Shown here one piece after another: positions 25,581 through 39,190 of a stretch of DNA of 64,000 nucleotides. How positions within the stretch are numbered: the first letter of the stretch is position 1; every line of letters starts with the position of its first letter. The translations under genes and the position numbers were made by a program. The stretch comes from Paulownia fortunei (Eukaryota; Streptophyta; Magnoliopsida; Lamiales; Paulowniaceae), in NCBI GenBank assembly GCA_019321725.1, contig CM033124.1:10974001-11038000 (forward strand), read 5' to 3'. A model generated the notes under the pieces. It was not told the DNA's origin, did not search any database, and saw only the letters and a list, made by a program, of their open reading frames with translations.

Positions 25581-27401
25581 TCCACACATCTATGGACACA
25601 TATATTGTCCGTTTTGTGTATATTTGAGTTGATTATTTCACTATTTATGTATTTTTTATTATTTTTTCACCATAACTTTTAAAAAAATTACTATTCAATC
25701 ATAGATATAAAATACAAATATTTGTTGTTCCATATTTAACTAATTTACGTATAAATTAAATTAAATTGAATATTTTTGCTACCTTAAAATACTTTCTTAC
25801 TATCAATGGATTTAAATCGTGGATTCACATCCATTTACAACGTGAGGAACCCGAATTAGGCCCCCCCAGATTCGAATCATTCGATTGAACCCTTAACTTG
25901 TATATCTAAATTTTAAAACTCGAACTTAATATTTTTATAATTTATAAGTTGTTAGATCTTGTTTGGATAAATAAGATAATAGAGTTTTTAAAATATTATT
26001 AATAGGAATTTGTTAAAATAAGATTTTATTTTAAAATTAAGTTGGAATGTGCATATTTTTTTTAAGTGTTTATAAGTTATCAAATAACTTTTTTTTGATG
26101 TTATAAGTTATTTCAAATTTTTTTTACCAAACACGTTTTTAGAGTTTATAAGGTCTTAAAGAGCTTTTAAAATATTTTGAAAAGCTTAATCAAACACCTT
26201 CTAAATTAAAATTTAGAAGCTTATAAAATCTTAAATTAGTTTAGCCAAACACTCTCTTAAAATAAAATAATTAAACTCTCAAGGAAAATATAGGATGTAA
26301 TGAAGTTGCCTTTGAGAAGGAAATTTATATCAAATCCAAAATCAGAAAAAATTCGAATTACAAATTAAGATATCAAGATTCCTTATTAACAGTTGAATGG
26401 ATATAAATTCTCAAATCTGAATATTAGCTGAATCAAATATATTAATTTGGTTGGACCCTCCATGAAACTGTTGATTAAACAGAATCTTAGTACAATTCAA
26501 ATTGGATTTAAAGTGAAAATTTTATGCATCAACAACTTTAAAATCACGCAATTTTTATTTTTATTTTTATTTTTTCATTTAGGGAATGTTATCAAGTTGC
26601 TCTTTTTCCGAGTGCCCATATTGTATACCCTTTAGTCCCCTCTTCTCTTAACTTTTTTTTGGTTTATTTTTACTAATCGAGAAAAAAAAAATAGAGGAAC
26701 AGTCAATTACATCAGTTAATACATCAATCTGACCAATACTAATGAAGGATACTAAGAGGGTGTTTAGAATCCTATTTCAAATGGACTTCCACGAAAATGT
26801 CATTTATTTTTTAATAGATTTTTAGAATAAGTGAGTTATCTAAAAATTCATTTTAGAAAAGTGCAATTTTATGATTTTTAATTTTTTTTCTTGCACTTGT
26901 ACTAGACAAGCATTAAAGTACATTCATCAATTACTGAAAAATACTTATAAGTATTTTTTTAAAATATTCATATTAAAAAGTTCATACTATAGGTAGATTT
27001 TCATTTGGAAAATATTCCCACACATGTACTAAGTAAATCAAAATTCGAAAAATGTTCCCATACATATACTAAGTAAATCAAAATTGCATACAAACTAATA
27101 GGACCAAACTCGATACCTCTTAACTTGTTGAGATTTGGAGCCTTATCGGCTAATTAAGGACTTTCTTTGTAACATAAAATATGTAATAATTTGGTCTTGG
27201 GCCTTTGAATTGGTTCCAGTTCATGAGACCCAAAAGTCTAAATTACAAAAACTGACAACCTGAAGCCCAGACTAATCTGTCCAGCACAAAATTATTTAAA
27301 GATGCCCAATATAACCTATTCTTCTTGAATGCAAATATGAGGTGTAATGCCATTCATATATCTCAAAGACTAAAATATCTCTCAGACACAAAAGTTCAAG
27401 G
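25581..27401. other. AT-rich intergenic DNA, no gene seen
   Basis: Non-coding by inspection. A diverged tandem duplication of about 50 bp lies at 27005-27085 (repeated tactaagtaaatcaaaatt). The open frame at 26447 is AT-rich chance sequence. Confidence 0.5.
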
Positions 27402-27704
27402 CTGTGAAGTATAGTTGTCAAGTCGGCCGGTTCTAACCGGGCCGATCCTATTAGAATCAGCTCAAGACCGCTTTAACTCGTGAAGAAGTGGGTTGTTCAA
27501 ACTCAAACCCGAACCTGAAGCGGTCCGATCCAGGCTAAATAAATTTTTTTTCCAGCAGGCTCAACTCGGTCCACTAGCTTGGTTTTAGTGGGCCGGTCCC
27601 AAGTTTTATGAACTGAGCCTGCAGGCTGGGTTATGGGCTGACCCAGTGGAGTTTTTTTTTTTTATGATTTTTTGATAATTATTTTTTATAATTTTTGATT
27701 ATTT

Positions 27705-28905
27705 TTTTTTATTAAATTTTTGTTTAGTTTAGTATATGAAATAGTATTATATTTTGTTAGTAATATACTTAATTTTTAACTTTATATTTTATTTTGATAT
27801 TTTTTTTAATTTTATACTAAGTAGTATTATATACTTAGTATTATAATTTTTTAGTAATTGATGATTTTTTTTAGTTTAGTATACTAAGTATTATTATATT
27901 CTTTAGTAATATACTTTGTAACTTTATATTTTATTTTGATATTTTTTTATATGGTATATTAAGTAGTATTATATTTTTTAGTAATATATTCATTTTCTAA
28001 CTTTATATTTTATTGTGATAATTCTTTTTAGTTTAGTATAGTAAGTAGTATTATATTTTTTAGTAATATACTTACTTTCTAACTTTATATTTCATTTAGA
28101 TGAATTATTTTTTTAATTTAGTATATTAAGTAGTACTATATTTTTTAGTAATATACTTACTTTTTAACTTTATATTTTATTTTGATGAATTTTTTTATTT
28201 TAGTATACTAAGTAGTATTATATTATTTAGTAATATACTTACTTTCTAACTTTATATTTTATTTTGATAAATTATTCTTTAATTTAGTATACTAACTAGT
28301 ATTATATTTTTTAGTAATATACTTACTTTCTAATTTTATATTTCATTTAAATTGATTATTTTTTTAATTTAGTATATTAAGTAGTACTATATTTTTTAGT
28401 AATATACTTACTTTTTAACTTTATATTTTATTTTGATATTTTTTTTAATTTTATACTAAGTAGTATTATATTTTTTAGTAATATACTTACTTTTTAACTG
28501 TATATTTTATTTTAATAAATTATTCTTTAATTTAGTATACTAACTAGTATTATATTTTTTAGTAATATACTTACTTTCTAATTTTATATTTCATTTAAAT
28601 TGATTATTTTTTTAATTTAGTATACTCAGTAATATTATATTTTTTAGTAATATACTTACTTTCTAACTTTATATTTCATTTAGATTAATTATTTTTTTAA
28701 TTTAGTATATTAAGTAGTAATATATTTTTTTAGTAATATACTTACTTTCTAACTTTATATTTTATTTTGATGAATTTTTTTAATTTAGTATACTAAGTAG
28801 TATTATATTCTTTAGTAATATACTTACTTTCTAACTTTATATTTTATTTTGATGAATTATTTCTAAGTAGTATTATATTTTTTAATAATATACTCACTTC
28901 AACTT
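27705..28905. repeat. Tandem array, about 13 units of 80-86 bp, inside the hAT element
   Basis: The word agtaatatacttacttt recurs at about 27759, 27905, 27980, 28062, 28147, 28229, 28313, 28398, 28478, 28561, 28646, 28732 and 28814. Each is followed by aactttatattttattttga and tttagtata. Units 28147-28397 and 28398-28645 match as three-unit blocks offset by about 250 bp, so there was a later block duplication. Confidence 0.9.
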
Positions 28906-29232
28906 TATTAACTTGAAACTATTTGAATGTTTACATGAGTGAACACAAAATTTAATAATAAATATCATATCTTACTTTAAAATTATATCAAAAAGAAAAT
29001 AAGATCACCAATTGTTGTTGTTCAATCCGGGATCATTTGCCAATCATACATAAAATTTTGGCTTTGACCATATTGATATTCTCCATAACATGGATAATAT
29101 TGACCTTCAAAATCAAAATCTTGTCTTTCTCCAGTAGTTGTTTTGATAGTGACAATTGTTGTTGTTTCAAATACTGTCTTGTCATCGGAGTAATTCTCTA
29201 TCAATGTTTTGTATTTTCCTACACGCTCCAAC

Positions 29233-31257
29233 TCAGATTTTATATTGTTGATCTAACCAATCCTTCCATAAAATGCAAAATTTGATGGATTTTGGGATTA
29301 AACAGGTTCTTTTATCTGTAATAGTCCTTGCATCTGCACTAAAAACACTTTCTGAAGCTAAGAAAAACATTTGAGATGTTAGTAGATCATGTACAATACA
29401 AGAAAGAGTTGAAAAAAAAAATTGTTCGGATTTCCACCATCCTAAAATATCAAAATCGTCACAATCATTTTCTAGTGGAAGTTGTAAATAATGTGTTAGT
29501 TCATATGTTGACTTAATATTTGACGTACTTCTATTTTTCTTTATGGCATCTAAACAAGAAAATGTAGATCCATTAAATTTATTTGATGATGCAAGTGCGG
29601 GAGAATAGTCATATTGATGATAAGTTGAAGAATACATTTCTACTAAATTATTTAGCAAACTAATTATTTCATTTTTTTCATTATTTATATTTAATGAATC
29701 ACATAGAAATTTATAATATTTTTCAACTAAATACAAACAACCTTCTAATTTACATCTAGGATAAAAAATACAAGCTAAAATACATACATAAGGAAGTTTT
29801 TTATAATATTTAACCCATTTTTTCATATTTTCAATAATTTTCTTGACATTATCATCAAGTCTATGATCATGAAATAATTTGACAATTTTAATCATATTAG
29901 GTAACATAATATTTGCAATAGGATAATAACAACTGGACATAACTTTAGTCACTTCACCAAATATTTGTAAAAGAGAAGCAAGCACATTTATAATATCCCA
30001 ATCCGTTTCAGTAATAAATTATTTCTCATCCTCTCCACGTAATTCTTCATTACATAAACGTGTAACTATTTTTGCATATAGATATACTTCGGTTAACATT
30101 CTATAAGTAGAACTCCATCTAATGTTTAAGTCAAGATATGAAAGTTTAAATTCCATATTTGCTTTTTTTACTAATCTCCTATATCTTTGAGTTCTAGTTG
30201 ATGCATTCATAATGTGTGACAAAGCGGTTCTAATCTTATCTATATAAGACCTTACAGCAAATAAATCATCTTGAACACAAAGATGAAGAATATGACAAAT
30301 ACATTTAACATGAAAAAAATTTCCTTCAAACATTGGTTGCAAGACACCAACTAGATGTTTAACTGCTTTTGTATTATTTGTTGCATTATCAAAAGACATA
30401 GATAAAATTGTATCTCCTATATTCCAATAATTACAACAATCCATTATAACTTGATAAATATGAACACCAGTGTGTGGATGATTAAATAATGCAAATTCAA
30501 TTATTCTTTTTTCAAGAAATTTTTTTTCATCAATCCAATGAGCAGTGACACAAAGATAATGCAAGTTGCCTCTATCCTTCCACATATCGGAAGTGAAAGA
30601 AATTTTTGAGGTTAAAGTAGAAAAAAGAGTTCGTAAAGCTATAATTTTTTCTTCATATTATTTATATTCATCTTTATAACAAGTATTACGTGAAACACGT
30701 TTAAATTGAGGTTGACAACCTCTTATCATAAAATTTTCAAATCTATAACTTTTTGCAAATTTAGAAGGAAGTTCAGCTACAACAATTAATTTTGCAAGTT
30801 CTAATCTCATTTGCTCTTGTTTATAAGTATAAGTATTAATTGAACCACTTGAATTTTGATATAAAATTTGTTGTCTACATCCACTAGACGACTCTTCACC
30901 ATTCCAACCTGAGTGAATTTTAGTTAAATGTCTTGTTAATGTGCCAGTACCACTATCTTATAAGAATTTAAATTTTTTTTTGCAAATAATACAAACAACC
31001 CGTTCTTGTTCATTATGTAATTTAAAAAAAATTCAAACTTTACTAGTTTTATTTCTACGTGGAGGTTTACTACTAGATGGTGTTGCAATATTATCATCAT
31101 CTAAATCAAGCGGATGATTGTCCTGTGGCACAGTTTTTTCATCTAATGATTCTGAAAATTGTTGTGATCTTATAGGGAATTTGAGAAGTGGTTGTCTTAA
31201 TCTATCTTGTGTTTCAGGACTTAAATTATTTATAAAATAATTTCTTCTTGGATCCAT
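29233..31257 (-). pseudogene. hAT transposase pseudogene
   Basis: One continuous reading frame of about 674 codons from ATG 31257, interrupted by stops at codons 75, 100, 200 and 413 and by no frameshift. In order it has a BED zinc finger (C89, C92, H110, H115), then MWKDRGNLHYLCVTAHWIDE and MSFDNATNN. Next is CHILHLCVQDDLF, and near the end the dimerisation region with FLASESVFSADARTITDKRT and LWKDWLDQQ. Family knowledge: hAT transposases cut and paste DNA with an RNase H-like core and hATC dimerisation. All four stops can be read as single C-to-T or G-to-A changes (CAA or TGG to stop). A further 70-codon frame at 29231-29022 may be an unrelated tail. Confidence 0.88.
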
Positions 31258-32139
31258 ATTATTAAAAATAGGAGGATCATAAGAATTAAAAGATGTAGTA
31301 GGTGTATAGTGAGTAGAAGGGGAAGGGATGGGGGAAGAAGATTTTTGTGGGAAAAATTTTCATTTTTAATTCACAAATAAAGTGCGCAAACAAATAATAT
31401 AATTATAATTCAAATGCACAAAGAGTGACAAATAATATAATAAAAAATATGAATAATAAAAAAATTAAAGAAAGATATTACCAAATAAATGTCGAATTCT
31501 TCAAAGTTAATTGCTGAAAATTGAGAGCCTTCTGCAACTTCAATTTTCAAATTCTAATTAAACTTTGATTGTGTATATAAAACTTTGATTGCTATTTGAG
31601 AGAGAACTAGAGACAATGTGATTTTTTGTAGGAAAAATATATTCAAAAGTTGGGTATTTATAAAAAAAATTCAACTATTTAAAAATATGAAATATTGTAT
31701 ACAATGGTACAAATATTTGCAATAAAAATAATACAATAAATTAATTTAAAAAGAAATAAACTATTGCAACGGTAATATTACTGTTGCACTCACCACTTTG
31801 CTAGCAAATAACATATTATTGATAGGTAGCCTGTTGAATTATTTATATGTATGGTTTAAAGAAATTAACAATATTGAGAATGGTTCAATGGTTGGCTTCT
31901 ACATTTTTTCTTTCAATGTTACGAGTTCGAATTTCTTCAATTTCAAATTAAAATTTTTGGCATGGGTTGCTCCATGACGAGCCTACGTCGGTTCTGAACA
32001 TGAGCCGATTTTGAAATGAGCTTAGGTTTAAACGGATCTGATCATGGGATGAGCTAAATTATATTTATTAGGCTCAATAGGGGCCCGTTCATATAATGAA
32101 AACCGGCCCAGATAACCCAATTGGCAACTATGCTGTGAA

Positions 32140-33500
32140 GTTTTGGGGTTGAGTTCTTTATGGATTATAATGAGTTCAAACTAATTGAGTTTTGGTTGAA
32201 TTTGTCAGAATTCAAGATTCGATCAATTAAAATTTTTAAAAATTCAAATCTAGATCCACTCTAAACCCAAATTTAATGGGCAGACACGTTAAACTTACTT
32301 TATAATTTAAAAATTATTAAAAATTATATCTTTAAAAAATAATACTATTAATTTTTTAAAAAAATATTATATATTTTATCATATAAATATATAATATTTT
32401 TTTAAAAAAATAAAAACATTAAATGGATAAGATCTAAGTTGAATTTGAAAATAAAAAATTTAAAATCTTACTCAATTGTTAAAACCCGCTCCAAGCGTGC
32501 GGGTCCAAATTTGCCATCCCTAGTCCTAATAGTAGTGTGAGTATATTGTGGTTCTATAGTAGTCGTTGTTTATATTTATTAATGATTTATTATTAAAAAT
32601 TACTAATTACTAATTGTTAAAATATTGTTAATTGATATTGAGATCTAATAATATATTTGATTGATTCAACCAGCCAAAAAAAGAAACAATTACCTAAAGG
32701 TCAATTAGAATTAATACCTTCCACCAAAATCAATTAAATTATTGATTCCTCCCCTCATTCTTTTGAAACTACCATTTGCTTGTTCACTCTATTTATGTGA
32801 CAATAACTATTTATTGAATGAAGGGACGCATAAAAAGAGTGGTAGTTTATGGAAGTTTCTATGAGAAAACCAGATCTTGTGGACAAAATGTAGAATCATA
32901 TCTTGTGGAATTTGGTGTTATCAAATGTTAAATAATTGCCATTTCTTTCACCCCCATATACCCCACCCATGCACAAGAATTCTCTTGCAAAATAATAGGT
33001 GTACAATTAAAAAAAGTGATCAATCAAATGACTGAGTGTAATACTAATGATTAGTTAAATATAATATAGGCAATATCCATGTCATTGCATGCATGGACAA
33101 TTTCATCTTTTAGTTTTATCGAATTCAAGTCAATCATATGACAACTAAAGTGAATTACACTTATTTTGTGATTGATAAACAGTTCATGAAAAGTGGCTCA
33201 TCACAAGACAACTATAGTTACACTTATTATGTAATTAGTTGGATTTAATCAAACTTCATTTGAGTAAAAAAATTCACATCTTTTTTAGATTTTTTTTTTA
33301 GAAAAAAACAATAATAGTAACTAACTAATGAGTAATATTTGCCTTATGTTAACAGAAAAATATTTAAACTAATTTTTCATGTAACTTATTACTAAATAAA
33401 AACATAAACGACAGTGCCAGCAATTGAAAGGCCTAAAAATATAAGTAATTAAACACATGCAAAAACAAAACAAAAAAAGATTAAAAGGGAAAATTAATAC
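32140..33500. other. Intergenic DNA with a degenerate hAT-like terminus
   Basis: At 32485-32522 the sequence cccgctccaagcgtgcgggt ends in gccatcccta. The same last ten bases close the 21114-22090 hAT element. The partner end was not found. The rest is AT-rich, with no gene. Confidence 0.45.
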
Positions 33501-33557
33501 CACCTAAAGAATGAGGAATGAATACAAGAAAGAAATAAAGAAATCAAAATCTCTTAC

Positions 33558-33923
33558 CAACAAATTACCCTTGGTGGAAGTTCTATTTAACAGCTGGACG
33601 ATCCCCAAATCTATGTCGTCAATGGAACTAACACTATATCCATCACTTGAACACAGTTTACTGTGCAAGAATGCCAATGGAGAAAAACCATTTCTCTTAT
33701 ACCTCTTGCAGTTAACTTCCCCACAAGCAACCAAATTTATGCCCACTGATACCTTAGTTTCTCTGCAGTAATCATCATCATAAACGTCCCGTTTCCCTGA
33801 TCTCCTTGTATCTGGAATGCTTAAAATTTCTTCAGAATTCATGAAGGGCCTTACACAGGGAAGTGAAAATAACAGGAGGGACTTGCACTGGATTTTCTCC
33901 AGGGAAAGCATATTTAGGCGCAA
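33558..33923 (-). pseudogene. Unidentified exon-like fragment
   Basis: An open minus-strand frame with balanced, protein-like composition. It includes MNSEEILSIPDTRRSGKRD, CGEVNCKRYKRNGFSPLAF and SIDDIDLGIVQLLNR, and runs into a good splice donor (TTG followed by gtaaga) at 33558. It differs clearly from the AT-rich chance frames nearby. I do not recognise the protein. It lies 110 bp from the LTR of the large Tat element, so it may be the broken end of a host gene, or one exon of a gene whose other exons I could not find. The frame's first codon is TTG; the first ATG is at 33911. Confidence 0.35.
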
Positions 33924-34034
33924 ACCTGGAAGCTTCTTGGATTAATATATGAATATTGAGCATCAGCTTCAGCTTGTTGGGGAGTAGGAGATTGCTCGAC
34001 TCTAGCTCTGTCCCTCCTGAGAACATTAACGTGT

Positions 34035-34866
34035 TGTGTAAATTAAATGGCGACGCGTATAAAATAATATGTTTTAAATATTAATTTTATAAATTTTTAT
34101 TTATATTAGGAATTTAATCAAATTTAATTTCTAAATTAAATAGTTAATTAATTAATATTATAATATATATTTTGTTGGCCAATTAATATCGCCGAGTGTC
34201 AAATTTCAATTCTTGAGAATTAAGATTGTATTAAATCTTGTGATCAAATGATAGATGTCAATCAAATCATAAATGACCAATCAAATCGTGTTATTTCATC
34301 AAATGACTTATCCAATAACTCATATTCTACAAGTATAAATAGGGGTCATTCACAAGAATAAACAATATAAGTTATGAAGAAGAGATCCAAGCAAGCAGGT
34401 GCTGGAGGAAATTTTCTAAACCAAAGCGATCAAATTCAAAGAGATTTACGATGTTCAAGACAAAAATCAAGGCATTCATCGCGGAGTCCATCCAAATAAT
34501 AGCACTTAATTCGAGATTTAGTTATTAAACCCTCAAATTAACGTTATTGAAGATTAAATCTATATTGGAGGAGATCAAATGGTCAATTCTATCAACAAAT
34601 TGTCAATTTTCAAAGTCAACGTTCTTGAAGTTCTAATATTTGATTCGATATTAAGGTGCTAAACCCTCGAATTAATGTTGTTGAATGATGAAATCCAGTT
34701 CGGAGAAGATCAATTCAGCAATTGTACCTCCAAAAATTCAAATCCCAAAATCTATTGTTCTTGAAGAGAAGAATCAGAGGAATTATAGAGATTGTAACCA
34801 TTTTATTATTTTAATTTAATAAAATTTCATTTGTATAATTTTTTTTGTTTGTTAATTTTACAGACA
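34035..34866 (+). repeat. 5' LTR of the large Tat element
   Basis: Starts tgtgtaaattaaatggcg and ends near ttttacagaca. It contains a TATA box (tataaata at 34334-34341). It pairs with 46400-47232. The next ten bases (acaaaatttg) also resemble the 3' copy, so the end could lie at 34876. Confidence 0.9.
34334..34341 (+). promoter_or_regulatory. TATA box of the Tat LTR promoter
   Basis: tataaata in the LTR, conserved as ataaata in the 3' LTR copy (46701-46707). Confidence 0.6.
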
Positions 34867-34920
34867 ACAAAATTTGTGTTACCTCTCATCTCTTTTCTTC
34901 AGAAGTTTTGAAATATCATA

Positions 34921-36168
34921 ATGACTACTCGCAAGGTAGTGAAAATTACTATTTCAAATTCTTCGAATGCTGCAGGCAGAAGTGTTGGTGTCATCACACA
35001 AAGTATGTCGAAAAAGTTGCTATCATTTTCTGAGATAACTCATTTGCTCGAAACTGTTGAGAAGGATTTGCCACATCTTGCCGACATAAACGAAGATGAA
35101 GGAGACCTGAAGGATGAATTTGCATCATCCACCCCTTGCTCAACATCGAGTTACTCATTTACCTCAAATATAGTGCCTGTCATGGTGACGAATGCTACAA
35201 CTCTCGAGGAGCAAATTGCAAGTTTGATGAAGGCCATTGAGGGACTCACTAAACATGTTCAAGAGCAAGACTCTCAAATCACAAAATTAATGAACAAAGT
35301 AGACAATGTTGATGTTAGCCGCGTAATGGGCAAACAAGTTGAGGTTCATGATGAAGTTGAAACGTCCACGAAGCAATAATCAAGTGAAAAGGAGAAGCCT
35401 TCAACTCAAGAATTCCAAGTTTCATCTGATGGGATGATTCCAGTTGACCAATTGAAGGAGTTTATTATGGGGACTATCAAAGATAAGTTCGATGGGAGCT
35501 CTAAGTCCTCCTTAACTTATGTCAAACCATACACTCAAAGGATTGACAATTTGAAGATGACAGTTGGCTACCAACCTCCAAAATTTCAGCAATTTGATAG
35601 CAAGGGCAACCCGAAGCAGCATGTGGCCCATTTTATTGAGACATATAATGATGCTGGAACATATGGAGATTACTTAGTGAAACAATTTGTTCACTCATTG
35701 AAAGGAAATGCATTTGATTGGTATACTAACTTGGAGGCAAACTCAATCGATAGTTGGGAATAGTTGGAACAAGAGTTTCTCAACTGCTTTTATAGTACTC
35801 GACGAACGGTTAGCATGATTGAACTCACGAATTCACATCAGTGGAAGGAAGAGCCTGTCATCGACTATATCAATCGTTGGAGAAACTTAAGCCTCAATTA
35901 CAAAAATCGACTGTCAAAGGCTTCAACTATTGAGATGTGCATCCAAGAAATGCATTGGGGCTTTCAGTATATCTTGCAAGGAATCCAACCAAGGACGTTT
36001 GAAGAGTTGGCTACTCGAGCCCATGATATGGAGTTGAGTATGGCTGCAAGTAGAGTTGAAGGGCCACCCATCCAAGAGCCTCAAAGGTCCAAAGAAAGGT
36101 ATGAAGCCAAGAAAGGAAACAAGTCTTTCTCTAAAGCTCCAAAAAAGAATCTATGGCGGTCAATATAG
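34921..36168 (+). pseudogene. Tat gag pseudogene
   Basis: From ATG 34921 (MTTRKVVKITISNSSNAAGR) a single frame runs with stops at 35377 and 35761 to about 36168, where the frame shifts. The first 150 residues are low-complexity with a short coiled coil (LEEQIASLMKAIEGLTKHVQ). The gag core follows, with YQPPKFQQFDSKGNPKQHVA, HSLKGNAFDWYTNL, and FLNCFYSTRRTVSMIEL. The zinc knuckle CKYHRLVGHPIHDC lies just beyond, near 36400, in a shifted frame. Gag packages element RNA into particles. This copy cannot make full-length protein. Confidence 0.88.
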
Positions 36169-39118
36169 CACCTATCAAATTCAAAGATAACACAAATGAT
36201 AAGAGCGGTGAAAAGAAAGACACTCCTTAAGAAAGGGGGCAAAAAAAGTTGACTCTAAAAGAGATGCAAGCAAAGTAATATCCATTTCTTGACTCTGATG
36301 TCTTTGGAATATTCGATGAACTGCTCAAAGAAAATCTCATTGAATTACCTGAAATGAAACGTCCTGAAGAAGCTGGGCGTATTGATGACCCAAAGTACTG
36401 CAAGTACCATCGTTTGGTGGGGCATCCAATCCATGATTGCTTTATATTCAAAGACAAAGTCATGTAGTTAGCTTGCTAAGGGAAGATCTCGCTTGAGAAA
36501 GATAATGCAACTGTCAATCTTATCACTATCGAATTTGGATCTATTGATGTTATAATGGAGAATGTGCCTAGATGCAGTGATGGTGGAAAGCTTGATTATG
36601 ACAATAACATTTCATGTAACATGACAAGTGAACAAAAGATTTCTTCTAATGAAGTCTACTTGTTTGAAAATGAAGTTCACAATGTCAGTGATGATTATGT
36701 GTTAGCAGTGACCTTCACTGATGAAGATTTGTTGCTTGGTTCCAAAACCCATAATAGACCATTATTCATAATGGATATACTCGCAAGCAAAAAGTGAATA
36801 GGATATTAATTGATTGAGGCTCTGCAGTAAATATATTACCCTTACGTACACTTAAGGAGTTGGGAATTTCCATGGATGAACTTGCAAACAGTCGTTTGAT
36901 GATCCAAGGTTTCAACCAAGGGGGCAAAGGGCTCTTGGCATCATAAGATTAAAATTATTGATGGATGATATGGCCTCAACTATGCTATTTCATGTTATAG
37001 ATGCCAAAATCTCATATAACATGCTTCTTGTTCATCCTTGGTTACATGAAAATGGAGTAATTCTATCCACTTGGTACCAATGTTTCAAGTATTGTAGAGA
37101 TGGCGTGGTAAAAAGAGTGCTCAGTGATAATAAACCTTTTACTAAGGCTGAATCACATTTTATTGATGCTAAGTACTATTGAATATGCAAAGAAAATTAA
37201 GGCTAAAAATAGTCCATCTCACAAGAAATCCAAGCAACAAGATGATGGAGTTGAAGGAAGTAAAACCAAAAATACTTTCCCACCTCATAGAGATCACGTA
37301 AAAGGAGGATCGTCTCTCACTGAGGTTGGGCCTTTGAAAGAATTGGTGCTTCATCTAACAAAGCTCGATGCAAAGAAACCATCTCCTCAACCACTTGAAG
37401 GGTTTGTTCACCCAACTCAAGAAGCTGAGACAGAACATGGGGTATGTATAGGAATTCAAAATACAAAATGCTTTGATTCGAAAGCTTATAAACTTCTTGT
37501 TAAAGCTGGATACAACCCAAAAGAAAGTTCTATCTTGGGTAAACTCCTTCCTGAAATCATTAGCGAACAAGTGTATAGACTTACAGCTACCCAAAGCTGA
37601 AAGAAAGTGGGCATGTTGTTCAAAGTATTCGAATTGGTATTGGGTTTGTACCACAAAACCCCCCATCCGCATTGCCATCAAAAGAGTCAGCACCAATCAT
37701 GTGTCCAAAGGAGAATTTTCATCGACAGATGATGTTTTTTATGATAATGGAAAGAAAATAAAATGAATATCTGTTTTTGATAAACTTAGCCCGCTCAAAA
37801 AGTTAGGGAGTAAAAGAGTCAACCATCAAAGATTAACTGTCTCTAAGATATCAAATCATCTAAAAATGGTCAGTAGACCGCAAACCACCAAACAACTTTG
37901 AAGTCTAATTTCATCTCGTATGAGGCGATGCACTACTTTGCTCATATCATGTGAAAAAGTGCTGAAAGTTAAGTTGCAAACTATTATTTTTACACAAACT
38001 CAAGATGACAAAGATGATAGGGAAAGTGTAGCTTCATCTTATCACATCACTTTAAGTGAAGAAATAGAAAAGGAAGATGCTGAAGTTGCTCCTCCTGAAC
38101 TTGAAGAAGGCGTTAAAGCTACTGTTGATGAGCTAAAAGAGATTAATTTGGGCGATGTCGACAGTTCCCGACCAATCTATATTAGCGCTTTATTGGCCAT
38201 TAATGAAGAAAGAGCATACCTCAAACTACTTCATTAGTTTAAAGATATATTCGCATGGTCGTACAAAGAGATGCCTGGATTGGATCCGAAAGTAGCAGTC
38301 CATCACCTATCTGTTAAGAAATGAGCTCATCCTGTTAAACAAGCTCAATGTCAATTTTGACCTAAGTTGGTCCTATTGATTGAGGCTGAAGTGAATAAAC
38401 TCATTGAAGTTGGGTTTATTCGGGAAGTCAATTATCCTACATGGATCTCAAGCATTGTCCCCATGAGAAAGAAGAATGGTCAAATTCGAGTTTGTGTTGA
38501 TTTTAGAGATTTGAATTACGCATGTCCCAAAGATGACTTTTCGTTGCCCATTACTGAGCTCATGATTGATGCTACTACTGGCCATGAAGCGTTATCTTTC
38601 ATGGATAGATCATCTAGGTATAACCAAATACGTATGGCCCCAAAAGATGAAGAGTTAACGGCATTTTGCACTCCAAAAGATATATATTGCTATAAGGTGA
38701 TGCTGTTTGGATTAAAAAATATCGGCGCTACATATCAAAGGCCTATGCATAAAATTTTCGATGATATGCTCTATAAAAATATTGAGTGCTATGTTGATGA
38801 TGTGGTTATAAAGTCTAAAAAGTGAGAAGATCATCTTCTAGATTTGAGAAAAGTCTTGGAACGATTGAAAAGATATCAACTGAAGATGAATCCACTGAAA
38901 TGCACATTTGGTGTTGGTCTGAAAAGTTTATCGGGTTCATCATTTGTCATCGATGAATAGAAATTGAGCAAGCAAAGATTGATGCAATTCTAAAGATGCC
39001 TGAACCTCAAGACATTCATGAATTGAAAAGTTTACAAGAAAAGTTAGCTTATCTTCGAAGGTTCATTTTGAACCTAGCCGGTCGATGCCATTCATTCAGT
39101 CGATTTATGAAGAAAGGT

Positions 39119-39190
39119 ATTTCATTTGAATGGGATAAGTCTTGTAGAAATGCTATTTCATTTAAATGGGATAAATCTTGTAGAAATGCT
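39119..39190 (+). repeat. 36-bp in-frame tandem duplication in pol
   Basis: Two copies of 36 bp (39119-39154 and 39155-39190) differing at two bases give ISFEWDKSCRNA followed by ISFKWDKSCRNA in the RNase H region. Confidence 0.9.

Larger units (their letters stand above)
27410..32132 (-). mobile_element. Full-length hAT transposon (4.7 kb), inactive
   Basis: Ends are tatagttgtcaagtcggccg (27410) and, read inward from the right, catagttgccaattgggtta. The exact 8-mer ctgtgaag flanks both sides (27402-27409 and 32133-32140). Subterminal regions are rich in ggccggt/ccggcc words. It encodes a minus-strand transposase (31257-29233) with BED finger and hATC region, broken by four in-frame stops. 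The part downstream of the transposase (27705-28905) is a tandem array. Confidence 0.9.

Noticed and set aside
27705..28905. Regular repeats considered as a CRISPR array
   Set aside because: No unique spacers; the units are direct, AT-rich and contiguous, and this is a plant genome.
29022..29231. 70-residue frame after the hAT transposase
   Set aside because: Out of frame with the transposase and with no family features; it may be a chance frame, so it is not called as a gene.
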